In this document: positions 7,901 to 12,387 of the stretch, in pieces | How the letters are laid out: each line of letters starts with the position of its first letter | How positions within the stretch are numbered: position 1 is the first letter of the stretch | Source of the DNA: a bacterium | GTDB lineage: Bacteria; ARS69 | Direction of reading: 5' to 3' | Assembly (NCBI GenBank): GCA_025774865.1 | Contig: JALGZO010000142.1 | Span: 1-12,387 of the forward strand | DNA: 12,387 nucleotides | Position numbers and translations under genes: made by a program | The notes under the pieces: model-generated | What the model was told of the DNA's origin: nothing | Database searches by the model: none | The model's input: only the letters and a program-made list of their open reading frames with translations

Positions 7901-8117
7901 GTTCATGCGACGTCAGGCCGACTTCGATATCACCGATCGCATCGAGGTCTTCTTCCAAGGGACGGACGTCGTGCGCGAGGCCGTCGAGCGACACGGGGAG
8001 CTCATCCGCACCGAGACCCAAGCCGTCGGGATCGAGTCCGGGAGCTGCGACGCCGAGGCGCAGCAGGAGTGGAAGATCAACGGCGAGCCCACCGTGTTGT
8101 TCCTGAGGCGCGTATGA
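4956..8117 (+). CDS. ileS: Isoleucyl-tRNA synthetase, type 2 (IleRS2) with GVHH in place of HIGH
   Basis: A 1053-residue class Ia synthetase charging tRNA-Ile. The N-terminal Rossmann fold holds GPPTANGKPGVHHVL (53-67), so the HIGH position reads Gly62-Val63-His64-His65. It continues into GGWDTHGLPVE. The CP1 editing domain carries WTTTPWT (230-236) and GTGVVHQAPAFGAED (325-339, with the conserved Asp339). KMSKS is intact at 604-608 in GDGQKMSKSLGN. An anticodon-binding helical domain follows, then the C-terminal domain seen in type 2 enzymes (RRQADFDITDRIEVFF), without the E. coli-type C-terminal zinc finger. The YPYNWRGEDPL segment (Asn402, Gly405) lacks the Cys pair of CWRC-type enzymes. 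GTG at 4956 overlaps the upstream stop and has AAGGAG (4943-4948) seven bases before it. The stop overlaps the lspA ATG. It is the only ileS seen and sits in a housekeeping operon. Confidence 0.97.
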   Translation: MKQETQPLYPVDSLRESAERAERAILERWKTRDIFRKTVDGRRDAPPFVFYEGPPTANGKPGVHHVLARAIKDLVCRYQTMRGRYVRRRGGWDTHGLPVELEVEKQLDIDKREIVERIGIEAFNRKCRESVFTYLDEWRELTERIAFWIDLEDEYVTLENEYIESVWALLARIHEKNLLYRGFKSVPYSTKSGTTLSDHEVALGYREVDDPSVTIRFRWADDPDVSFLVWTTTPWTLPGNTGLAVHPDVTYVKVRHGGEVLVLAEDLVGAVITGEEEPEILEKMKGADLLGKSYVPLFDYYASTKETHPPAFTVVPGDFVTTTDGTGVVHQAPAFGAEDLETAEEHGIPIVLHVDDAGCLKGEVADFAGLWFKDADAPITKDLQERGLLYKSETYRHTYPYNWRGEDPLMYVAREAWYIRTTEIRQRLCDLNQEIRWVPGHIRDGRFGDWLENNVDWALSRERFWGTPLPIWVSDREPSQFEVIGSVAQLSERAGRDLSGLDLHRPYVDEITWPDGNGGTMRRIPEVVDVWFDSGAMPFAQWHYPFENREVAEAQFPADYVCEAVDQTRGWFYSLHAIAALVRDSPAYKSCLVTGHVLGGDGQKMSKSLGNTVSPWDALDIGGADALRWFMSVTNNPTGGMRFSEDGVREVSRKILDTLRNLYLFFAQYANLDGYRPDGDRTSVEQRSLLDRWILSRLHSLVRVSTSQMDALEVWRAGRAIEQFCLEDLSNWYVRRSRDRFWAPGFEPDKRAAFDTLWECLQTVSRLIAPFAPFLAERLWLGLTEAGGGDESVHLAAWPELRAELVDEDLEQRMEAVRRVVRLGRAARQRANVKTRQPLARVRVVPPAGEAPQGDFLAIALEELNVKTAEAQEPGSLLSEVRAKARFAALGPRFGKDMKEVAAAIGALSSEAVATLERAGQVAVDVRGASHQIRRDEVEVSHTDPEGWILEREGGWSVALDLEIGEALRLEGFAREIVNKIQFMRRQADFDITDRIEVFFQGTDVVREAVERHGELIRTETQAVGIESGSCDAEAQQEWKINGEPTVLFLRRV

Positions 8118-8659
8118 ACACCGTCGAGCCCCGTGCGACCGCTGGTCCGTTCTTCTACGTCGTCGCCGCCATCGTGCTCGTGGTCGATCAGATCACGAAG
8201 TTCCGCATCTCCGACCTCATGTTCCGGGGCGAGTCGGTCTCGGTGCTGGGCGAGTTCTTCCGCATCACGTACGTGCACAACGAGGGCGCCGCGTTCGGAC
8301 TGGATCTCGGTGGTCGCTGGTCGTTCATCGTCGTCACGCTCGTGGTGGCCGCGTTCATCCTCTTCTACTACGCGCGCACCGAGAACACCGCGACCGCACG
8401 CTGGGCACTCGCGCTCATCCTCGGCGGCGCGCTCGGGAATCTGGTCGATCGCGTGCGGATCGGCGAGGTCGTCGATTTTCTTCACTTCTCCGTCTCCGGG
8501 ATCTCGTGGCCGATCTTCAACGTCGCGGACATCGGAGTCTCGGTCGGCGTCAGCCTGCTCGCGATCCACCTGTTCCGAAAGGAGCATCCCGAGGATGCCG
8601 TCGGACCCGCCCCCGCTCACCCTTCGGATCCCGCCGGAGAAGAAGGGCGCCCGGCTTGA
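8114..8659 (+). CDS. lspA: Lipoprotein signal peptidase (signal peptidase II)
   Basis: A 181-residue inner-membrane aspartyl peptidase that removes signal peptides from diacylglyceryl-modified prolipoproteins. Four membrane segments are visible (about 13-30, 68-87, 96-113 and 133-154). Conserved signatures are VVDQITK (Asp25), HNEGAAFG (Asn56), GGALGNLVDRVRIGEVVDF with catalytic Asp121, and FNVADIGVS with catalytic Asp139. The frame is open upstream inside ileS, but homology starts after the ATG at 8114, which overlaps the ileS stop (ATGA) and has GAGG five bases before it. The last ~22 residues, a Pro/Ala/Glu-rich tail, are encoded in DNA shared with the start of rluD. Confidence 0.96.
   Translation: MNTVEPRATAGPFFYVVAAIVLVVDQITKFRISDLMFRGESVSVLGEFFRITYVHNEGAAFGLDLGGRWSFIVVTLVVAAFILFYYARTENTATARWALALILGGALGNLVDRVRIGEVVDFLHFSVSGISWPIFNVADIGVSVGVSLLAIHLFRKEHPEDAVGPAPAHPSDPAGEEGRPA
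8579..8584 (+). promoter_or_regulatory. Ribosome-binding site fixing the rluD start
   Basis: AAGGAG ten bases before the ATG at 8595, inside lspA. It supports a start for rluD within lspA, producing a 65-base overlap, and no other in-frame start exists before the S4 domain. Confidence 0.6.
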
Positions 8660-9563
8660 CCAGGCGCTGGCCGCGGAGCTCCGGGGCCGGCACACCCGGA
8701 GCGAGATCCGCCGGCTGATCCGCGCCGGGCGCGTCACCATCGAGGGGCGGCCCGCGAAACCCTCGACCGAGGTGCAGGGCGGAGAGGCGGTCACGCTGGA
8801 CATGCCGCCGCCCGAACCTTCGGACGTCCTCGCCGAGGATCTCGACCTCCGGATCGTGTGGCAAGACGAGCACCTGGCGGTCGTCGACAAGCCGGCGGGC
8901 ATGGTGACTCACCCGGCCGGCTCTCTGCGCCGAGGGACCCTCGTGAACGCGCTGCTCTGGAAGATCCGGGACCTGTCCAGTGTCGGAGGCGCCCTGCGGC
9001 CGGGGATCGTGCATCGTCTGGACCAAGGAACGTCGGGGCTTCTGGTGGTCGCCAAGCATGACGAATGCCATCGACGGCTGACCGCGCAGCTCGCGGCCCG
9101 AACGCTGAAGAGAACCTACGAGGCAGTCGCGTGGGGAAGGGTGGCCCCCGAGTCGTTCGTGATCGACGCGCCCATCGGGCGTCATCCACGCGACCGGAAG
9201 CGGATGGCGGTGGTCGACGGGGGTCGCGAGGCCCGCAGCCACGTGCGGGTGATCACGGCCACGGAGATGGCCTCGCACCTCGAGGTGTCGCTGGAGACCG
9301 GACGCACCCACCAGATCCGAGTGCATCTGCTTCATCGTGGGCATCCCCTGGTCGGCGACGCGCAGTACGGGGGACGACGGCGGTCGGTCCGAAGGGTGCC
9401 TCGGGCGGCCCGTTCTCGGGCGGATCGGTTGCTCGAGGCCATCGAGAGGCAGGCGCTGCACGCCCGGGCGCTCGCGCTGACGCACCCCGTGACCGAGGAG
9501 CGACTCACGTTCGAGAGCCCCCGTCCGGCGGATCTCGAGGCAGTGATCCGGCTCTTGTCCTAG
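8595..9563 (+). CDS. rluD: RluA/RluD-family 23S rRNA pseudouridine synthase
   Basis: Isomerises specific uridines to pseudouridine in large-subunit rRNA. The 322-residue protein has an N-terminal S4 RNA-binding domain (about 15-75: ARLDQALAAEL, RSEIRRLIRAGRVTIEG). The catalytic domain follows: IVWQDEHLAVVDKPAGMVTHP, then GIVHRLDQGTSGLLVVAK with nucleophile Asp143, LKRTYEAVAWG, IGRHPRDRKRMAV, and LETGRTHQIRVHLLHRGHPLVGDAQYG. RluD and its relatives are close, so the exact uridines are inferred. The frame is open back to 8133 inside lspA, but the S4 domain and the AAGGAG at 8579 point to the ATG at 8595. It is the last gene of the operon; lspA-rluD adjacency is common in bacteria. Confidence 0.93.
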   Translation: MPSDPPPLTLRIPPEKKGARLDQALAAELRGRHTRSEIRRLIRAGRVTIEGRPAKPSTEVQGGEAVTLDMPPPEPSDVLAEDLDLRIVWQDEHLAVVDKPAGMVTHPAGSLRRGTLVNALLWKIRDLSSVGGALRPGIVHRLDQGTSGLLVVAKHDECHRRLTAQLAARTLKRTYEAVAWGRVAPESFVIDAPIGRHPRDRKRMAVVDGGREARSHVRVITATEMASHLEVSLETGRTHQIRVHLLHRGHPLVGDAQYGGRRRSVRRVPRAARSRADRLLEAIERQALHARALALTHPVTEERLTFESPRPADLEAVIRLLS

Positions 9564-9639
9564 TCGATCTCCCGGGAAGGCGGGAAATCCGCTAGTATCC
9601 CCCAGAGCCGGGCCCGGGGCGCCGATCGTCGCTCCCGTG

Positions 9640-9658
9640 GCCGGCGAACGGAGCCGGC
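9640..9658. repeat. GC-rich inverted repeat upstream of the switch kinase gene
   Basis: GCCGGC (9640-9645) and GCCGGC (9653-9658) can pair across a 7-base loop. The second arm lies within the 10-base palindrome GAGCCGGCTC (9651-9660), and another 10-base palindrome CCGGGCCCGG lies at 9608-9617. All are in the 131-base gap before the signalling pair, about 35 bases or more before its start. They may be leader structure or operator sites, but high GC makes chance plausible. Confidence 0.3.
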
Positions 9659-9679
9659 TCGAAACGCGTCTCACCAGAT

Positions 9680-9685
9680 GGGGGA
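9680..9685 (+). promoter_or_regulatory. Ribosome-binding site supporting a GTG start
   Basis: GGGGGA nine bases before the GTG at 9695. It supports that start for the GHKL ATPase gene; the two nearby ATGs at 9678 and 9685 are in other frames. Confidence 0.5.
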
Positions 9686-9694
9686 TGTCGCTCG

Positions 9695-10141
9695 GTGGAT
9701 CCCAGCGCCCCGGAAATCCAGCTCGTCGTTCCCAGTCGGATCGAGTCCCTGGCGGTGATCAACGCCGTGGCGGAGGAGATCTCCAACCAGCTGAACTTCG
9801 ACGAGGAAGCGCGGAACGCCATCACGATCTCCGTTGTGGAGGCAGGTACCAACGCGATCGAACACGGAAACGGCTACGATACCGAGAAACCGACGGAGGT
9901 CGTGTTCCGTCAGGAGAATGGAGCCCTGATCATCCTGATCCGGGACCGTGGAGCTGGATTCGATCTCGACGAGCTGGGCGATCCGCTGGCGCAGGAGAAC
10001 ATGTTCGCCGAACGAGGGCGGGGCGTTTACATCCTTCGGGCCTTCATGGATGAGGTGGATTTCGCGTTTCGGGCCGGACAAGGAACCGAGTGCCGCCTCG
10101 TGAAGTACCTCCCGCAAAAGAGTCTCCGCACCAACGAGTAG
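9695..10141 (+). CDS. RsbW/SpoIIAB-like GHKL ATPase (anti-sigma factor / switch kinase)
   Basis: A 148-residue single-domain HATPase_c protein of the serine-kinase anti-sigma type. The N box is VVEAGTNAIEHGNG (47-60; Glu49 and Asn53 for Mg-ATP, His57). The G1 box is IRDRGAGFD (82-90; Asp84, Gly86, Gly88) and the G2 box is ERGRGVYILRAFMDEV (106-121). There is no histidine phosphoacceptor domain, so it is not a sensor histidine kinase. Relatives bind a sigma factor or other target and phosphorylate a STAS-domain antagonist; a PP2C phosphatase reverses this. Such a phosphatase is encoded immediately downstream, which strongly suggests partner switching. The GTG start at 9695 has GGGGGA before it and gives a family-sized protein. 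The target and the STAS antagonist are not in the window. Confidence 0.9.
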   Translation: MDPSAPEIQLVVPSRIESLAVINAVAEEISNQLNFDEEARNAITISVVEAGTNAIEHGNGYDTEKPTEVVFRQENGALIILIRDRGAGFDLDELGDPLAQENMFAERGRGVYILRAFMDEVDFAFRAGQGTECRLVKYLPQKSLRTNE

Positions 10142-10171
10142 CCCGTGCCCGGACGCGGGCCCGGAGTCGAT

Positions 10172-12387
10172 ATGTCCTTCGATCTCGTTGCGGCGACCGC
10201 GTATCTGACGTGCGGCGCGCTGATGCTCTTCCTCGGGTTTATCGTCCTGCGGGAGAACCCTCGCCAGCGCGTGAACCTGGCCACGGCAGGGATGCTCGTC
10301 TTCGGCGGTCTGGGCCCGATCCTGGGCGCCTACAGCAACCTCGCAGGTCGGGCCGGCGACGCCGCGGCCCCACAAGATGTCTTCACGCGGTTCGCGTTCC
10401 TGTGGGAGTTCTTCTTCCCGGCGGTCCTCGCCTTCGCGCTCGTCTTTCCGACCCAGCACCGGATCCTGACGCGCTGGCCGCGCTTCTTCTTTCTGCTCTT
10501 CGTGCCTCACCTCTTCCACGTGTTTCTCGTGCTCGTGGCGGGGGACCTGACGGACTTGCTCGCCGGGGTCAACGTCGAGTCGCTGCTCCCGGTCGGCGCG
10601 AGCATCGCAAACCGGGTGGTGGGGCTGGCGCGCGTGACTCTCGAGCTTCTGCTGCGGGTCCACGTGCGGTTCTTCTCGTTCGTGAACCTCGCGATGGCGC
10701 TCGCGAGCTGGATCATCCTGATGCGATCCGCCCGGAGGACGGCGAGTCCCAAGCTTCGTTCGCAGGTGCGCACGATCCGGTTCGGCCTCGGACTCAGCCT
10801 CGCCCTGTACTCGGGAGGGGAGCTCGTGCCGAGGGCCTTCGGATGGACGCTGGGCCGCTCGATCGGCCTGCCGCTGGTCACGGTCTCGCTGCTCGTGGGC
10901 GCCGTATCGATCGTCGTCGCGATCGTTCGGCTGGGATTCCTCGACGTCCGGTTCATCGTCCGGCGAGGTCTCGTCTACGGGCTTGCCTCCGGCGTGATCG
11001 TCGCGCTGTACCTGTTCGTGGGAAAGCAGATCGATCGCGTCTCGGCACACTTCGTGGGCGAGCAGCTCCCCGTGTTCGAGACCACGTTCCTCGTATTGAG
11101 CTTGTTTCTGCTGCAACCGGTGCTTGCCGGCATCGAGCGGATGGTCGACGGGGCCCATTCGCGCGACCGTTCCGATCTGCGGAACGCCCTGACGCGACTG
11201 TCGGAGCAGGTGTCGTTGCTGCTGGAGCCGTCGGACGTGACCGAGGTCACCGCAAGAACGATACGACGCGAAATGGTTCTCGATCACGTGGCGGTGGCGA
11301 CCCTCGATCGGATCACCGGCGCGTATCAACTCACGCTGGCGAGCGAGCGGAATGGAGACGGCGAATCGCTGGAAGTGGATGACCACTGGAGGTCGGGCGC
11401 GGCGCTCTTCGAAGCGTTGACCGGTCGGCGGGAACCGGTGCCCGTGAGCGAGCTGGCGGAGGTTCCGGCGAACGACGCGGATCGGGCGAAGCTCGCGGCG
11501 GGGCTCGCGACGATCGGGGCGCAGGTCGCGATTCCACTCTACGCCGCCTCGCGCGGCGCGGGATCGCGCGCGAACGCGGGGGCGCTGGTGGGGGTCGTGA
11601 CGCTCGGCCGCAAGGTCACGGAGACGCGGATCACGTTCGAAGAGCTGTCGCTGGTCTCACTCGTCGTCCAGCAGGTCGGGATCAGTCTGCTGAACGCGTC
11701 GTTGCACAAGGAACAGATGGCGACGCGCCTCCTCGAGGAGGAGGTGGCGACGGCGCGTCAGATCCAGCGGCAGCTGCTCCCCGAGGAACCGCCTCGGCTC
11801 ACCGGGTGGGAGCTGTTCGCGAGCAACAGCCCGAGCCGCCACGTCGGGGGGGACTACCACGACTTCGTGCCGCTCCCGGCGGGTTCCGTGGGTATCGCGA
11901 TCGGTGACGTCTCCGGGAAGGGAGTCCCGGCGGCCCTGCTCATGTCGAACCTGCAAGCGGCGCTCCGCATTCGAGTTCTCGACGGCCATCCTCCCGACCG
12001 CGTCGTCGAACAGGTGAATCGACAGATCTGCAAGAACACGGGATCCGAGAGCTTCATCAGCTTCTTCCTGGGAGAGCTCAGCCCTCGCGAGGGTACGTTC
12101 AGCTTCACGAATGCGGGTCACAACGCGCCCGTTCTGGTGCGGAGGAACGGATCGACCGAGAAGCTGGAGCGGGGGGGACTGCTGCTCGGAGTCTTCCCCG
12201 AGGCGTCGTACGAGACCGGGGAGGTGGGTCTCGACCCGGGCGACTTCCTCGCTTTCTACACGGACGGGGTGACCGAGGCGAGCGATCCCGATGGAGAGCT
12301 CTTCAGTGAGGATCGGCTCGTCGACGCTTTGGTGAAGCATCGCCACGAATCTGCCGAAACGAGGCACGACCGAATCCTTCAGGAGGT
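10172..12387 (+). CDS. Membrane-anchored GAF / SpoIIE-RsbU-type PP2C serine phosphatase (3' end outside window)
   Basis: An open frame of 738 codons runs off the window end. Residues 1-322 contain about nine hydrophobic segments (near 5-25, 38-56, 73-95, 104-124, 167-185, 203-220, 231-256, 266-285 and 302-322). The IVRLGFLDVRFIVRRGLVYGL stretch (251-271) resembles N-terminal multi-pass sensor regions of some histidine kinases. A GAF-like domain follows (about 338-512), then a helical linker (513-536, with ATARQIQRQLLPE). The PP2C/SpoIIE domain begins at about 545: HVGGDYHDF (metal Asp561), IGDVSGKGVPAALLMS (Asp579), FISFFLGEL, NAGHNAP (647-653), GGLLLGVF and YTDGVTEA (Asp698). It would dephosphorylate a phospho-STAS antagonist in response to a membrane or GAF signal. 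ATG at 10172 has GGAG five bases before it; an in-frame GTG at 10145 lacks one. It begins 30 bases after the GHKL ATPase gene. Confidence 0.92.
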   Translation, partial: MSFDLVAATAYLTCGALMLFLGFIVLRENPRQRVNLATAGMLVFGGLGPILGAYSNLAGRAGDAAAPQDVFTRFAFLWEFFFPAVLAFALVFPTQHRILTRWPRFFFLLFVPHLFHVFLVLVAGDLTDLLAGVNVESLLPVGASIANRVVGLARVTLELLLRVHVRFFSFVNLAMALASWIILMRSARRTASPKLRSQVRTIRFGLGLSLALYSGGELVPRAFGWTLGRSIGLPLVTVSLLVGAVSIVVAIVRLGFLDVRFIVRRGLVYGLASGVIVALYLFVGKQIDRVSAHFVGEQLPVFETTFLVLSLFLLQPVLAGIERMVDGAHSRDRSDLRNALTRLSEQVSLLLEPSDVTEVTARTIRREMVLDHVAVATLDRITGAYQLTLASERNGDGESLEVDDHWRSGAALFEALTGRREPVPVSELAEVPANDADRAKLAAGLATIGAQVAIPLYAASRGAGSRANAGALVGVVTLGRKVTETRITFEELSLVSLVVQQVGISLLNASLHKEQMATRLLEEEVATARQIQRQLLPEEPPRLTGWELFASNSPSRHVGGDYHDFVPLPAGSVGIAIGDVSGKGVPAALLMSNLQAALRIRVLDGHPPDRVVEQVNRQICKNTGSESFISFFLGELSPREGTFSFTNAGHNAPVLVRRNGSTEKLERGGLLLGVFPEASYETGEVGLDPGDFLAFYTDGVTEASDPDGELFSEDRLVDALVKHRHESAETRHDRILQE

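Noticed and set aside
9567-9588. Possible terminator after rluD (TCCCG/CGGGA hairpin)
   Set aside because: Only a 5-bp stem, with two more pairs beyond a mismatch, and no T-run; too weak to call.
9593-9598. TAGTAT as a -10 box for the signalling pair
   Set aside because: No -35 match at 16-18 bases upstream, so I do not call a promoter, although one somewhere in this gap is likely.
10090-11382. Plus-strand frame of 430 codons overlapping the sensor phosphatase
   Set aside because: Arg/Ala/Gly-rich shadow frame; the frame from 10172 gives membrane segments, a GAF-like region and PP2C motifs without a stop to the window end.
9671-11386. Long minus-strand open frame (571 codons) opposite the GHKL ATPase and the sensor phosphatase
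   Set aside because: Low-complexity Arg/His/Glu/Asp-rich translation without domains; both plus-strand genes have clear motifs.

Overview
The window is a dense, entirely plus-strand stretch of high-GC bacterial chromosome. It holds eleven protein genes, no RNA genes, no mobile elements and no CRISPR. No gap exceeds about 131 bases. The lineage cannot be fixed from the sequence. High GC, a bacteroidete/eukaryote-like (type 2) isoleucyl-tRNA synthetase, a CRTAC1/UnbV-ASPIC protein and a DivIVA protein together suggest an uncultured, probably environmental lineage near the FCB/Gemmatimonadota/Eisenbacteria assemblage; this is an inference.

Region 1 (1-1875) is the tail of a transcription unit. 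It has the 3' part of an FG-GAP/UnbV-ASPIC beta-propeller protein, joined by an ATGA overlap to a YbhN/LPG-synthase-like membrane protein. A good sigma70-type -35 box (TTGACA) lies across the stop codon of that gene and probably starts the next unit.

Region 2 (1934-9563) looks like one long housekeeping operon: tdk, yggS, yggT, divIVA, a purine nucleoside phosphorylase, ileS, lspA and rluD. Several junctions are 4-base stop/start overlaps, so translation is probably coupled. The order yggS-yggT-divIVA-ileS-lspA-rluD resembles the region downstream of the division cluster in Gram-positive bacteria. Here tdk and a nucleoside phosphorylase have been added and sepF and ylmH are missing. The operon links nucleoside salvage, PLP homeostasis, envelope/division, isoleucine charging, lipoprotein maturation and rRNA modification.

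Region 3 (9695 to the end) is a signalling pair: an RsbW/SpoIIAB-like GHKL ATPase followed by a multi-pass membrane protein with GAF-like and SpoIIE/RsbU-type PP2C domains, cut off by the window end. This looks like a partner-switching module whose STAS antagonist and output are not in view.

The two most notable sequence-level points are in enzymes that otherwise look routine. IleS carries GVHH in place of the class I HIGH motif, an alteration associated with mupirocin hyper-resistance in IleRS2. The nucleoside phosphorylase has Asp where trimeric PNPs have the base-recognising Asn, suggesting a shift toward adenosine. I did not find an obviously new multi-gene system.
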